A DNA stretch of 64,000 nucleotides from Janthinobacterium silvisoli (GTDB lineage: Bacteria > Pseudomonadota > Gammaproteobacteria > Burkholderiales > Burkholderiaceae_D): assembly GCF_014200725.1 (NCBI RefSeq), contig NZ_JACHCL010000002.1, positions 682,001-746,000 of the forward strand, read 5' to 3'. The translations under genes were made by a program, and so were the position numbers. This document shows positions 8,531 to 17,972 of the stretch, piece by piece. Every line of letters begins with the position of its first letter. Positions within the stretch are counted from its first letter, which is position 1. Under the pieces are notes generated by a model, which was given only the letters and a program-made list of their open reading frames with translations, had not been told where the DNA came from and ran no database searches.

Positions 8531-8878
8531 ATGAATACAATCATGAAACTGGCGTTTTGCTGCCTCGCGGGCCTGGCCGTTGCCATGTGTACCGCCAGCG
8601 AATACAAAGTCAACCGCGCCCCGGCCAATGGCGCCATCTACCAGAACATTACCGTCGGCAAGACCACCCGCGTCGACCTCGACGCCGCCCTGGGCAACGC
8701 CACCGTCGTCAGCTTCGATCCCGGCTATGAAGTCTGGGTCTACAAGAATCAGTTGCAAGCGCCGGCCGTCAGCCGTTTCATTCCCTTGCTGGAACCGAAA
8801 GGCACGCGCGAAGTGGCCGTCATGTTCGACCAGGCCGGGGTCGTGAAAAAATACCGGATACACGAGCCACGGCAATAA
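8531..8878 (+). CDS. Small exported lipoprotein, BamE/SmpA-like fold suspected
   Basis: 115 residues; GGGAG lies 7 nt before ATG 8531. MNTIMKLAFCCLAGLAVAMC is a signal sequence ending in a possible lipobox (AVAMC). The mature part ITVGKTTRVDLDAALGNATVVSFDPGYEVWVYKN resembles the BamE/SmpA pattern (short helix pair then a YxVWxY strand), and the C-terminal GTREVAVMFDQAGVVKKYRI fits the last strands of that fold. The true BamE is normally beside fur or recN, so this is more likely a paralogue of unknown role. Monocistronic with its own terminator. Confidence 0.75.
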   Translation: MNTIMKLAFCCLAGLAVAMCTASEYKVNRAPANGAIYQNITVGKTTRVDLDAALGNATVVSFDPGYEVWVYKNQLQAPAVSRFIPLLEPKGTREVAVMFDQAGVVKKYRIHEPRQ

Positions 8879-8906
8879 CGACACATCAAGATCACCAGTC
8901 ACCCCG

Positions 8907-8940
8907 CTCAGCCTGATGGCATGCCATCGGGCTGAGTCCT
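8907..8940 (+). terminator. Terminator after the small lipoprotein gene
   Basis: A 14-bp near-perfect stem (CTCAGCCTGATGGC with GCCATCGGGCTGAG, one G-T pair, AT loop) followed on the plus strand by TCCTTTTC. It overlaps the last codons of the converging transporter gene. Confidence 0.65.
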
Positions 8941-9867
8941 TTTCAGCGCCGCCTTTTTCACAGGCCGGTGCACCATGGCGCAAGACACCACGCCCGCCAC
9001 CAGCAAGCTCATCGCAGCGCACTCGGCAGCCGTCGGCCAGCGCTGCTCCCAAATATAGCCATATAACAGGGCAAACAGGAATTCAAATACAATCATTTGC
9101 CCCATCATCGCCAGCGGCAAGACGCGGCTGGCGTAATTCCACAAGCCATTGCCCACCACCGAGCACAAGATGGCCACGCCGCTGACCACGCCGACAAACA
9201 CCAGCCACTGCGAACTACTGCGCCCGGAAGTCGCCACGCCCAGCGCCGGCATCACCAGCAATAGCGCACCAGCGCCCGTGACCAGTCCCGTCAGCAAATT
9301 CCACTCCTGCGCCGACACGCCGCGCAGCCGGCCCAGCCATCGGCTATTGCTGACGGCATATATCGTCCAAGACAGCAGCGCCGCGATCGCACACAGCAAG
9401 CCGGTCAGCGAGGCGTGACCCGGATGCGAGAGCGACTGCCAGCTGATGCACAGCAAGCCGCCCGCGCTCAAGAGCAGCGAAGGAATCAGGCGCCGCAGCG
9501 GCACGGCGTGCTGGTCGCGGCTGCCAACCAGCGTGACCACCACTGGCAGCAAACCGATCACCATCGAGGTTAGCGCCACGCCGCCCGTTTGCACGGCGCT
9601 GGCCAGCAAGATGTAATACACGATATTACCCGTCAGGCTGAGCCAGACCAGCGCGCGCCAATCTTGCCACGTCAGGGTGCGCAGCAAACGCTTCCATGCG
9701 GGTGCGATCAGCATGGCGGCAATCAAGCCATACGCCAGGTAGCGCCCAGCCGCCAGTTCCAGAGGGTGAAACGCGGGGATCAAGGCCGGGGCCAGGAATA
9801 CCAGCCCCCACAGCGCCCCTGCGGCTATGCCGGCGGCCATCCCAGAACGGGTCTTGTTCACTTCCAT
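8908..9867 (-). CDS. DMT-superfamily (EamA) transporter
   Basis: 319 residues from ATG 9867, with AGGAGA at good spacing; a TTG two codons earlier is less likely. About ten hydrophobic helices arranged as two EamA halves: MAAGIAAGALWGLVFLAPALI opens the first and LSWTIYAVSNSRWLGRL the second, the usual family WxxYxxxxR signature. Members export metabolites or amino acids at the inner membrane; the substrate cannot be told. It follows an AraC-type regulator gene by 60 bp in the same direction, so the regulator probably controls it. Confidence 0.88.
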   Translation of the reverse strand: MEVNKTRSGMAAGIAAGALWGLVFLAPALIPAFHPLELAAGRYLAYGLIAAMLIAPAWKRLLRTLTWQDWRALVWLSLTGNIVYYILLASAVQTGGVALTSMVIGLLPVVVTLVGSRDQHAVPLRRLIPSLLLSAGGLLCISWQSLSHPGHASLTGLLCAIAALLSWTIYAVSNSRWLGRLRGVSAQEWNLLTGLVTGAGALLLVMPALGVATSGRSSSQWLVFVGVVSGVAILCSVVGNGLWNYASRVLPLAMMGQMIVFEFLFALLYGYIWEQRWPTAAECAAMSLLVAGVVSCAMVHRPVKKAALKRTQPDGMPSG

Positions 9868-9927
9868 ACACAATCTCCTGAAAAGAAGACAGTGTGGCGG
9901 CAGTGAACCGCTAATTATTGACGCGCT

Positions 9928-10692
9928 CTACTGCACTTTTGACCTGCTCTCGCGACGTTGCCGCCGATACGCGGAAGGCGTCACATCAATGCTGTCGCGC
10001 ATGGCGCGCGTCAATGCACTCTGGTCGGAAAAACCGGCTGCCAGTGCAATCTGCGCAATCGTGGTCTTGCTGGACGCCAATAGCTCGCAAGCACGGCTGA
10101 GGCGCTGCTGCAACAGCCAGGCATGGGGGGTAGTCTGTAATTCCGAACGGAACAAGGCGTGCAAACGGCTCACGCTCAAACAGGCGCAACGGGCCATGGT
10201 GTCCGTCGACCACGGCTGGCCCGGATCGCTTTGCACGCGCACCAGCAGCGCACTCAGGCGCGACATGGGCTGCGGTACATCGAGCACCAGCGTATCGAGC
10301 AGCAACGGTGTCCAGCCCCGGGCCAGGGCTGGCGTCAGCATCTGCTGCTGCGCCATCAGCCCCATGTATTCAATCAGTTTTCGCGCCCCCTGGCCGAGCG
10401 ACATATACGGTTTATCCAGCAGCCGCTGCCAGTTGCCAGAAGTCACGCTCGCTTCCGCCACGTCGACGATGATGGAACTATTGGCCACCTGGCTATGCTG
10501 CGCATGCCAGGCGCCGGAAGCGATCACCACGCCCTGCTGCGTATCGACCCGCCCTGTCCTGCCCTCTATTTCCAGCAGCAACTGCCCATGCATGGGCAAT
10601 ACCAGCTGCACATAATCGTGCCGGTTCGGCGCACGCAGCTCCGCATAACTGCGCAGGCTGAGGTCGATGAGGGTGTTTGAGGGGCTGGACAT
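9928..10692 (-). CDS. AraC-family transcriptional regulator
   Basis: 254 residues. The N-terminal half (HDYVQLVLPMHGQLLLEIEGRTGRVDTQQGVVIASG) has the cupin effector-binding look; the C-terminal 95 residues hold the two AraC helix-turn-helix units (CLSVSRLHALFRSELQTTPHAWLLQQRLSRACELLASSKTTIAQIALAAGFSDQSALTRAMRDSIDVTPSAYRR). The ligand is unknown. It is located directly upstream of the EamA transporter on the same strand, suggesting control of export of its inducer. Confidence 0.9.
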   Translation of the reverse strand: MSSPSNTLIDLSLRSYAELRAPNRHDYVQLVLPMHGQLLLEIEGRTGRVDTQQGVVIASGAWHAQHSQVANSSIIVDVAEASVTSGNWQRLLDKPYMSLGQGARKLIEYMGLMAQQQMLTPALARGWTPLLLDTLVLDVPQPMSRLSALLVRVQSDPGQPWSTDTMARCACLSVSRLHALFRSELQTTPHAWLLQQRLSRACELLASSKTTIAQIALAAGFSDQSALTRAMRDSIDVTPSAYRRQRRESRSKVQ

Positions 10693-10719
10693 GGCATGGC
10701 CGTGTGGTCCGGGAAGGGT

Positions 10720-11703
10720 TTATTTTAGCAGTTCAGCCTGTTGCCGGAACAGCTTGCGGTAAGCCGACGGCGATGTCTGCAGGCTGGCCCGGAAATGCTG
10801 GCGCAGCGACAATGCCGTGCCGAAGCCGGCTTCTTGCGCCACGACATCGATCGAAGCTTCGCTTTTCTCCAGCATGCCTTGTGCATGGGCCAGGCGCTGG
10901 TTCAGCAGCCATTGCTTGAAGGAGGTCCCCGTGGCCTGGCGGAAATGCCGGGTGAAGTTACGCCGGCTCATGGCGGCCCGCTCGGCCAGCGCATCGATGT
11001 TGTGGTCCATGCCCAGGTTGGCCGTCACGCAGGCCAGCACGTCGGCAAAGCGGCCGTCACTGCCGGACACGGGCAGCGGCCGCTCGATGAATTGCGCCTG
11101 CCCGCCCTGGCGATGGGGCGCCACCAGCAAGCGCCGCGCCACCCGGTTGGCCACCTCGGCGCCGGCCAGCTGGCGCAGCAGAAACAAACAGCAATCGAGG
11201 CCCGCCGCCACGCCGGCCGAGGTCAGCACGCCGCCATCGTCGACATACAGCACTTCGCGGTCGACTTTGACTTTGGGATAACGGGCCGACAGCACGTCCG
11301 CCATGCTCCAGTGCGTGGCGGCGCTCTTGCCATCCAGCAATCCGGCCTGCGCCAGCGGAAACGCGCCCAGGCACAGGCCCACCATACGGGCGCCGCGCAC
11401 CTTGGCATTGCGCAAGGCGTCGAGCAAAGGCCCTGATGCATCGCGGCCGTCGTCATGCCAGGCCGGCATGATGACGATATCGGCGCCGTCCAGGCCATCG
11501 AGCCCGAACTCGGGCGTAATGGCAAAGCCGGCTGCCGTGGAGAGGGGCACAGGATCGGCGGCGCAGACGCGCACGTGGAACTGGGGCAGGCCAGGCTCGT
11601 TCATCAGGCGGCCAAACACCAGGCAAGGCACGGACAGGTGAAACGGCGTCATGCCATCAAAGGCGATCACGGCCACGGTCAGGGGAATGTTTATATTCAG
11701 CAT
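10720..11703 (-). CDS. GlxA-type AraC regulator with DJ-1/PfpI domain
   Basis: 327 residues. Residues 1-170 are a DJ-1/PfpI amidotransferase-like domain: the nucleophile-elbow segment ARMVGLCLGAFPLAQAGLLDGKSAATHW is typical of the GlxA group, which binds rather than cleaves a ligand. The C-terminal part carries two AraC helix-turn-helix units (LAERAAMSRRNFTRHFRQATGTSFKQWLLNQRLAHAQGML and VAQEAGFGTALSLRQHFRASLQTSPSAYRK). It is divergent from an isochorismatase-like hydrolase, a common pairing in which the regulator controls the neighbouring amidase-type gene. Confidence 0.92.
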   Translation of the reverse strand: MLNINIPLTVAVIAFDGMTPFHLSVPCLVFGRLMNEPGLPQFHVRVCAADPVPLSTAAGFAITPEFGLDGLDGADIVIMPAWHDDGRDASGPLLDALRNAKVRGARMVGLCLGAFPLAQAGLLDGKSAATHWSMADVLSARYPKVKVDREVLYVDDGGVLTSAGVAAGLDCCLFLLRQLAGAEVANRVARRLLVAPHRQGGQAQFIERPLPVSGSDGRFADVLACVTANLGMDHNIDALAERAAMSRRNFTRHFRQATGTSFKQWLLNQRLAHAQGMLEKSEASIDVVAQEAGFGTALSLRQHFRASLQTSPSAYRKLFRQQAELLK

Positions 11704-11809
11704 GGCCCGATTCTATCTCATAATGGCCTTCAGGCCACTCGCCGGCTACAGCGCACCGTCTCACAATGTAGGTATCAACTTTTAAACCGGACTTTTCAAG
11801 GAGAACTCC

Positions 11810-12439
11810 ATGTCCCCAGCTCCACGCCGCGCCCTGCTCGTCATCGATGTGCAAAATGAATACTTTACGGGCAATCTGCCGATCGCATTTCCGTCGGTGG
11901 ATATATCATTGCCGAATATCACCAAGGCGATGGATGCCGCCCGCGCCGCCGGCATACCTGTGATCGTGGTCCAGCACGACGCGCCAGAAAACTCGCCCGT
12001 GTTTGCCAAGGGCAGCGACAACTGGCAATTGCACCCGGCCGTCGCCAGCTTCGCCGCGGACCACCGCATCAACAAGAGCATGAGCAACTCTTTTGTAGGC
12101 ACCGACCTGGCCGCGTGGCTGGCCCGGCACGCCATCGATACGCTGGCCATCGTCGGCTACATGACGCACAACTGCAACGCAACGGCTATTTTCCACGCCG
12201 CCCAAAACGGCTTGCAAGTGGAAACGCTCGGCGATGCAAGCGGCTCGCTGCCCTACGCCAATGCAGCGGGCCAGGCCAGCGCCGAGGAAATCCACCGCGT
12301 CTTCAGCACGGTGTTCCATTCCAATTTCGCCCCCGTGATCAGCACACAAGAGTGGATTGCGGCCGTGCAGCAAGGCAAGCCTTTGGAAAGGGACAATATT
12401 TACCTGTCGAACCAGCGTGCCCGAAAAGCACAGGTATGA
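11810..12439 (+). CDS. Isochorismatase-family cysteine hydrolase
   Basis: 209 residues; the start follows AAGGAGAACTCC. The Asp-Lys-Cys triad of the family is visible: D in ALLVIDVQNEYF (near residue 14), K in DHRINKSMSNSF (near 87), and C in VGYMTHNCNATAIFHA (near 121). Such enzymes hydrolyse amides, nicotinamide, biuret or isochorismate in the cytoplasm; the motif VGYMTHNC is closest to the generic hydrolase group, so no specific substrate is proposed. It is probably regulated by the divergent GlxA-type gene. Confidence 0.9.
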   Translation: MSPAPRRALLVIDVQNEYFTGNLPIAFPSVDISLPNITKAMDAARAAGIPVIVVQHDAPENSPVFAKGSDNWQLHPAVASFAADHRINKSMSNSFVGTDLAAWLARHAIDTLAIVGYMTHNCNATAIFHAAQNGLQVETLGDASGSLPYANAAGQASAEEIHRVFSTVFHSNFAPVISTQEWIAAVQQGKPLERDNIYLSNQRARKAQV

Positions 12440-12468
12440 TGTTGCAATTCCCTGTTTCCCGATAAAAG

Positions 12469-13029
12469 ATGCACAAACTCACACTGCTGGCCTTGGCCGC
12501 TGCCGGCACTTTTCTGCTGGCCACCGGCGCCCTGATTGCCACGGGTTTGCACGATCAGGTGGCGCAAGCCGACATGATCGTCGTACCCGGCAACACCATC
12601 GCACCGGATGGCACACCCAGCCCCCGCCTGCAGGCGCGGCTAGACGTTGCCTTGAAGCAGTTCAGGGCACAGCGTTCGCCGCGCCTGTTTGTCAGCGGCG
12701 GTACGGGCAAGGAAGGTTTTGATGAGGCCGCTTCCATGGCCAACTACCTGCGCAAGCAGGGTGTGCCGGATAGCGCCATCATCGAGGATAACCAGGGCTG
12801 GACCACGGAAGCCACCGCCCGCAACGCGGCCGCCTATTTGCGCGAGCATGGCTTGAAAACGGCCATGGTGGCGACCCAGTATTTCCATGTGCCGCGCTTC
12901 CGGCTAGCGCTGGAGCGCGCCGGCATCGCCGTCAGCGGCAATGTGCATGCGCCCTACTTCGAACTGCGCGACCTGTACTCGATACCGCGTGAAACGGTGG
13001 GTTACGCCGTGTATTACGCGAGGCCTTAA
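12469..13029 (+). CDS. YdcF/SanA-like DUF218 protein, membrane anchored
   Basis: 186 residues. An N-terminal hydrophobic segment ([23 protein letters not shown]) is a TM anchor or signal. The DUF218 core follows: [60 protein letters not shown], and [20 protein letters not shown]. Relatives (SanA, ElyC, YdcF) act in the periplasm on envelope integrity; YdcF binds S-adenosylmethionine. The exact function is unknown. It lies 29 bp after the hydrolase, possibly co-transcribed, and converges on glpK with a 4-bp overlap. Confidence 0.82.
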   Translation: MHKLTLLALAAAGTFLLATGALIATGLHDQVAQADMIVVPGNTIAPDGTPSPRLQARLDVALKQFRAQRSPRLFVSGGTGKEGFDEAASMANYLRKQGVPDSAIIEDNQGWTTEATARNAAAYLREHGLKTAMVATQYFHVPRFRLALERAGIAVSGNVHAPYFELRDLYSIPRETVGYAVYYARP

Positions 13030-14525
13030 CTCCCGGCGCTCCAGTCGCGCGAGCGATCGACGGCGCGCTGCCACTTATGCAGCCGCGCCAAGCGTTCATC
13101 GGCGCCCATGGCTGGCTCAAAGCACCTCGCCACCTGCCATTGGGCGGCGATTTCTTGCTCGGACTGCCAGAAACCCACGGCCAGGCCGGCCAGGTAGGCG
13201 GCGCCCAGCGCCGTCGTTTCCGTCACCACGGGGCGCACCACGGGCACATTTAAGATGTCGGCCTGGAATTGCATCAGCATGTCGTTGCGCGCTGCGCCGC
13301 CATCGACGCGCAATTCGCTCAGCGCAATGCCGGCGTCATCCTGCATGGCCGACAGCACGTCCACGTTTTGATACGCCACGCCCTCCAGCGCGGCGCGCGC
13401 GATATGCGCCTTGCCCGTGCCGCGCGTGATGCCGATCAGGGTACCGCGCGCATACGGATCCCAGTATGGCGCGCCCAGGCCGGCAAACGCGGGCACGAAC
13501 ACCAGGCCGCCGGAATCGGGCACGCTGGTGGCCAGCGCTTCCACTTCGGACGAGTCGCGGATGATGCCCAGACCGTCGCGCATCCATTGCACGGCCGCAC
13601 CGGCGATAAAGGCGCTGCCTTCCAGCAGATAGTCGGTGCTATTCCGCGCTGCGCCCAGGCTCCAGCCCACCGTCGTCAGCAGCCGGTTTTTCGATGGCAG
13701 CGGCTGCTTGCCCACGTTCATCAGCATGAAACAGCCCGTGCCATAGGTGTTTTTCGCCATGCCTGGCTGCAAGCAAGCCTGGCCAAAGGTGGCCGCCTGC
13801 TGGTCACCGGCGATGCCGGCAATCGGCACGGGCACACCGAAGAGCGCCGCATGCGTGTGCGCGGCCAGACCACTCGACGGCACGATAGCGGGCAGCAGCG
13901 AGGCGGGAATGTCGAGCAGCGCCAGCAAGTCCGTATCCCATTGCCGGGTGTGGATATTGAACAGCATGGTGCGCGAAGCATTGCTGGTGTCCGTGATGTG
14001 TGCACCACTCAGCTTGTAGATCAGCCAGGTATCGATGGTGCCGAAAGCCAGTTCACCGCGTTCGGCACGCGCGCGCGCGCCTGGCACGTTATCGAGCAGC
14101 CATTTCAGCTTGGTGGCGGAAAAATAGGCGTCCAATACCAGACCCGTCTTTTGCTGTATCCATTGCGCCTTGCCCTGCTCGGCCAGTTGCTCGCAGAACG
14201 CCGCATTGCGCCGGTCTTGCCAGACGATCGCGTTGGCGATCGGCTCGCCGGTGGCCCGGTCCCACAGCACGGTGGTTTCGCGCTGGTTGGTCACGCCGAT
14301 GGCGGCGATGTCGCCGGCCGCCAGACCGCTGTCGCGCATCACCTGCTGCAGCACCGCCAGTTGCGAGGCCCAGATTTCATTGGCATCGTGCTCCACCCAG
14401 CCCGGCTGAGGGAATAGTTGGCGAAATTCCTGCTGCGCGCTGGCGTGGGGACGGCCAGCATGGTCGAACAGGATGGCGCGCGAACTGGTGGTGCCCTGGT
14501 CCAGGGCAAGTATGTATTGAGTCAT
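13026..14525 (-). CDS. glpK: Glycerol kinase
   Basis: 499 residues, the normal length. It opens with the FGGY-kinase phosphate loop [17 protein letters not shown]; other family blocks are [60 protein letters not shown] and [15 protein letters not shown] (catalytic Asp in GDQQ). It phosphorylates glycerol to sn-glycerol 3-phosphate in the cytoplasm. It lies 15 bp downstream of glpD on the same strand, forming a glycerol catabolism pair. No glpF or glpR is in the window. ATG 14525 has only a weak ribosome site (AAGTACC), compatible with coupling to glpD. Confidence 0.97.
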   Translation of the reverse strand: MTQYILALDQGTTSSRAILFDHAGRPHASAQQEFRQLFPQPGWVEHDANEIWASQLAVLQQVMRDSGLAAGDIAAIGVTNQRETTVLWDRATGEPIANAIVWQDRRNAAFCEQLAEQGKAQWIQQKTGLVLDAYFSATKLKWLLDNVPGARARAERGELAFGTIDTWLIYKLSGAHITDTSNASRTMLFNIHTRQWDTDLLALLDIPASLLPAIVPSSGLAAHTHAALFGVPVPIAGIAGDQQAATFGQACLQPGMAKNTYGTGCFMLMNVGKQPLPSKNRLLTTVGWSLGAARNSTDYLLEGSAFIAGAAVQWMRDGLGIIRDSSEVEALATSVPDSGGLVFVPAFAGLGAPYWDPYARGTLIGITRGTGKAHIARAALEGVAYQNVDVLSAMQDDAGIALSELRVDGGAARNDMLMQFQADILNVPVVRPVVTETTALGAAYLAGLAVGFWQSEQEIAAQWQVARCFEPAMGADERLARLHKWQRAVDRSRDWSAGS

Positions 14526-14540
14526 GGTACTTATAAAGTC

Positions 14541-16112
14541 TTAGATTGGATGGTCTTGCAACCAGGTTTCCAGCCTGGCGGCCGCATCAGACGGCAGATG
14601 CAGGCCCAGCTTGGAGCGCCGCCACAGTATATCCTCGGCGCTCACGGCCCATTCATGGCGCCGCAAATAATTGACTTCGGCCGCATACAGGCTGACGGCA
14701 ATTTCCTCGCCCATGCCAGCCACATTGCTGCGGCCAGCCAGCAGCACGTGGACGCGGGTGCCGTAAGCGCGTGCATAACGGGCCACCAGCGCAGGCGGCA
14801 GCCAGCCATATTGCTGCTGCAGCGCCAGCACGAACTGGCCAAATTCGCGCACGGAACGGTTGTCCGGCACGCTGCCAAACAGGTCGCCGCCGGGCAGGCA
14901 GGCGTTTTTCGTCCAGGCGCCGTGGGTATTGCCCAAGAGCGGCGCCAGCAAGTCCAGCGCTTCTTCGGCCAGCTTGCGAAAGGTGGTGATCTTGCCACCG
15001 AAAATACTGAGCAGCGGCGGGCCATCAGCTTCCAGCTCGAAGCGGTAATCGCGCGTGACGGCTTTCGCATCTTGCTTGCTACCTGCCGCCGCCTCTTCCA
15101 CCAGCGGACGCAGGCCCGCATAGGTCCAGACCACGTCGGCAGGCAGGATGGGCTGGCTGAAATACTCGCTGGACAAGGCGCACAAATAGGCAATTTCCGT
15201 GGCATCGATTTCCACCCTGGCACTGTCGCCGTGGTAATCGAGATCGGTGGTGCCGATCAGGGTAAAGTCGTGTTCGTACGGAATCGCAAACACGATGCGG
15301 CCGTCGTGGTGCTGGAAGATATACGCATGGTCATGCGCATACAGGCGCTTGACGACAATATGGCTGCCCTTGATCAGGCGCACATGCTGGCTGTGCTTGC
15401 CGGGCGCCGCCTGCTGCAGGAAGTCCGAAGTCCAGGGGCCGGCCGCATTGACCACGGCGCGCGCCCGTACGGTCACTTGCGTGCCATCGCTATGCTGCAA
15501 GGCCGCCAGCCAATGCTCGCCTTGCCGCGACAAGGCCGTGCAGCGCATGCGTGTATGGATGCGCGCACCCTTTTCTTTGGCATCGAGGGCGTTGAGCACC
15601 ACCAGCCGCGCATCGTCGACCCAGCCATCGGAATACACGAAACCGCGCCTGAACTCCCGCTTCAGGGGCTGGCCCGCCACATGGCGGCGCAGGTCGATAC
15701 CGTGCGAAGCGGGCAGCAATTCGCGTCTGGCCAAGCGGTCGTACAGGAACAGGCCGGCCCGTATCAGCCAGGCCGGGCGTTGCCCTGGCGCATGGGGCAT
15801 CACAAAAGACAAGGGCCACATGATGTGGGGCGCCGAGCGCAGCAGCACTTCGCGCTCGGCCAGCGCCTTGCGCACCAGGCCAAATTCATAATATTCCAGA
15901 TAGCGCAAACCACCGTGTATCAGCTTGGTGGACGCGGACGAGGTATGCGCAGCCAGGTCATGCTGTTCGCATAGCAGCACTGACAGGCCACGTCCGGCCG
16001 CATCGCGCGCAATGCCGGCGCCGTTGATGCCGCCGCCCACGATCAGCAGGTCGTAATCGCCATGGATTGAAGCTGATATCGAAGCTGAAGCGTCGTACGG
16101 TATTGCGGCCAT
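14541..16112 (-). CDS. glpD: Glycerol-3-phosphate dehydrogenase, aerobic
   Basis: 523 residues from ATG 16112 (GGAG 5 nt upstream). A longer in-frame extension to 16208 lacks family similarity and is rejected. YDLLIVGGGINGAGIARDAAGRGLSVLLCEQHDLA is the FAD-binding fold; SSASTKLIHGGLRYLEYYEFGLVRKALAEREVLL is the GlpD hallmark. The C-terminal extension contains WRRSKLGL. It oxidises sn-glycerol 3-phosphate to dihydroxyacetone phosphate at the inner membrane, passing electrons to ubiquinone. The first gene of the glpD-glpK operon. Confidence 0.97.
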   Translation of the reverse strand: MAAIPYDASASISASIHGDYDLLIVGGGINGAGIARDAAGRGLSVLLCEQHDLAAHTSSASTKLIHGGLRYLEYYEFGLVRKALAEREVLLRSAPHIMWPLSFVMPHAPGQRPAWLIRAGLFLYDRLARRELLPASHGIDLRRHVAGQPLKREFRRGFVYSDGWVDDARLVVLNALDAKEKGARIHTRMRCTALSRQGEHWLAALQHSDGTQVTVRARAVVNAAGPWTSDFLQQAAPGKHSQHVRLIKGSHIVVKRLYAHDHAYIFQHHDGRIVFAIPYEHDFTLIGTTDLDYHGDSARVEIDATEIAYLCALSSEYFSQPILPADVVWTYAGLRPLVEEAAAGSKQDAKAVTRDYRFELEADGPPLLSIFGGKITTFRKLAEEALDLLAPLLGNTHGAWTKNACLPGGDLFGSVPDNRSVREFGQFVLALQQQYGWLPPALVARYARAYGTRVHVLLAGRSNVAGMGEEIAVSLYAAEVNYLRRHEWAVSAEDILWRRSKLGLHLPSDAAARLETWLQDHPI

Positions 16113-16549
16113 CGGGACTCCGTGATTGCCTGCGCCGGCAGAAAGAAGAAGGTTACGCCAGAATATGGACACTGAGCAACACATGCTCGCACAGTCACTG
16201 GTAACCATCTATTTGTTTTTATGCCTTTCAAGTGGTCAATCGCGGCCTGATGAGGCGAGGCCCCATGCGGCCGCTGTCAGAAAGTTCAATCAAAGGTTGA
16301 TCGATGCACCAAAATGGTGTTACCATAGATACAACATGAATTATTTTTTTAATCTTGCTATCTGGCAATACAGTTACATAAAAGACATTGTGTTAATTGT
16401 GTCTTAAGAGATTCGTATTAAACCTTGTAATTCTTGTCAAATATGTGAGAAATAATTCGCAATAATGACTGTTCCCCAACAAACCACTCGACAGCAAAAG
16501 CGCGAAGGCCCCAACCCCGCCGGTTGCGCCGCCTAGTGAAGGAAAGAAA
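16113..16549. promoter_or_regulatory. 437-bp AT-rich divergent region between glpD and the MarR gene
   Basis: No gene seen. It is clearly richer in A+T than its surroundings. On the minus strand TTGACA (16440-16435) with a 17-bp spacer and TACGAA (16417-16412) is a fair promoter for glpD, giving a long leader of about 300 nt. Near 16302-16314 CACCAAAATGGTG is a short inverted repeat. The long leader could host GlpR or MarR operators; none can be named. Confidence 0.4.
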
Positions 16550-17053
16550 ATGAGCCATAATTTTGAAGCGGCTGCTACGCCGCCTGTTCCCCCACCCAAT
16601 ACGGCCCCTGTCAGCGAACTGGAAGCGCACCTGGGATACTGGCTGCGCTTTGTTTCCAACCATGTGTCGCACAGCTTCCAGAAAAAAGCCGAAGCCAATG
16701 GCGTTACCGTATCCGAATGGGTAGTTCTGCGGGAAATGTTCCGTTTGGGCTGCACCTCGCCTACTGTGCTGGCGCAAGTAGCCGGCATGAGCAAGGGCGC
16801 CGTATCCAAGCTGATCGACCGCCTGGAAAGCAAGGGCATGGTCAGCAAGTCCATCTTGCTGGCCGACCGCCGCCAGCACTCCATCGAACTGACCAGCGAA
16901 GGTGAAGCGCTGGTGCCGCTGCTGGCCGACATGGCAGACCAGAACGATGAGGAATTCTTTGGCAAGCTGCCGCAGCAATTACGCGAAGACTTGCTGGAAG
17001 CGATGAAGGAAGTGGCGCGCACGCATCAGTTGAAGAGCGCGCCCCTGAATTAA
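16550..17053 (+). CDS. MarR-family transcriptional regulator
   Basis: 167 residues; GAAGGA lies before ATG 16550. After a Pro-rich lead (residues 1-25) comes the winged helix-turn-helix: HSFQKKAEANGVTVSEWVVLREMFRLG, SPTVLAQVAGMSKGAVSKLIDRLESKGMV, then the wing SILLADRRQHSIELTSEGEALVP with the usual D-R residues. The dimerisation helices flank it. Ligand and targets are unknown; it is divergent from glpD but nothing ties it to glycerol. Confidence 0.9.
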   Translation: MSHNFEAAATPPVPPPNTAPVSELEAHLGYWLRFVSNHVSHSFQKKAEANGVTVSEWVVLREMFRLGCTSPTVLAQVAGMSKGAVSKLIDRLESKGMVSKSILLADRRQHSIELTSEGEALVPLLADMADQNDEEFFGKLPQQLREDLLEAMKEVARTHQLKSAPLN

Positions 17054-17066
17054 CAGCGGAGTCGCC

Positions 17067-17972
17067 CTAAAAACGGAACAGCCGCGCCGGCGTATCGCAC
17101 AACACTACCCGGCGCTGCGCCAGGTCCGGCAGCCAGCGTTCCATCAACTTGAACTCGGCGTCGTAATGCGCGGTTTTCTCGAACAGCGTGTGCGGCCAGT
17201 CGCTGCCCCACATCAGCCGCTCCGGACCAAATTCACGCAGCAGCAATGGCATCGCGGCCAGCGCCGTTTCCTCGCCGCGGCCGGCAGGACCATTGCGGTA
17301 GGCGCCGGACAGCTTGACCCAGACGCGCCGCGTCTGCGCTTGCGACAGCAGATAGCGAAAACCGGGATCATTGACGCCCAGCATGGCGCTGGGGCGGCCA
17401 AAATGGTCCACCACCACCTTCACCCCAGCGGCCAGCAAGGGCGCCAGCAGCGGCTGTAATTCCTGCGCGATCTGGTGCACCTCGACTTGCCAATCGCGCA
17501 ACCTTACCTGCTCCAGCAATTCTGGCCAGCCAGGACTGGCAAAGTCGGGCACCGGCAAGCCGACCAGGTTCAAACGGATACCGACCACGCCTGCTTCCTG
17601 CAAGACATCCAGTTCCTGCGTCGATACCCCGGGCGCTACCACGGCGATGCCGCGCAAGCGCTGCGGATGGGCGCGCAATACGCTCAGTAAATAGCGATTG
17701 TCGAGACCTAGAAAACTGGGCTGTACCAGCACGCCGTGCGACATGCCGTGGGCGTCCAGCAAGCCCAGGTAGGTTTCCGGCGCCGCATCATAACCGGCCG
17801 GTGCGCGGCGCGGGTCCGGCATCGGCAGGCTGTGCAGGAATACGTGGGCATGGCAATCGATAGCGGTCATGGCAGTCATTTTTGGTGTTGTCGCGCATCC
17901 GGCCAGGGGCGCAAGCGCCATCCCTGCAGCCGAAGACATCAAGGTAAAAGTAAAATCGCGGCGCGTCGTCAT
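17067..17972 (-). CDS. Exported amidohydrolase-family (Amidohydro_2) hydrolase
   Basis: 301 residues. The N-terminus MTTRRDFTFTLMSSAAGMALAPLAGC combines a twin-arginine motif with a possible lipobox (LAGC), so it is probably exported. The TIM-barrel metal hydrolase signature is visible: AIDCHAHVF (metal His pair), VEVHQIAQ, VVVDHFGRP and MWGSDWPHT. This group includes 2-pyrone-4,6-dicarboxylate lactonase and related lactonases. Its ATGA start/stop overlap with the MFS transporter gene shows co-translation; together they look like uptake and hydrolysis of one organic acid or lactone, controlled by the divergent GntR gene (inference). Confidence 0.88.
   Translation of the reverse strand: MTTRRDFTFTLMSSAAGMALAPLAGCATTPKMTAMTAIDCHAHVFLHSLPMPDPRRAPAGYDAAPETYLGLLDAHGMSHGVLVQPSFLGLDNRYLLSVLRAHPQRLRGIAVVAPGVSTQELDVLQEAGVVGIRLNLVGLPVPDFASPGWPELLEQVRLRDWQVEVHQIAQELQPLLAPLLAAGVKVVVDHFGRPSAMLGVNDPGFRYLLSQAQTRRVWVKLSGAYRNGPAGRGEETALAAMPLLLREFGPERLMWGSDWPHTLFEKTAHYDAEFKLMERWLPDLAQRRVVLCDTPARLFRF

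Noticed and set aside
8336..9052. Minus-strand frame covering the small lipoprotein gene
   Set aside because: No similarity, and it overlaps both the lipoprotein and the transporter, which have ribosome sites and domains.
16113..16549. Short frames in the glpD upstream region
   Set aside because: They lack ribosome sites and domain features; the region looks regulatory.
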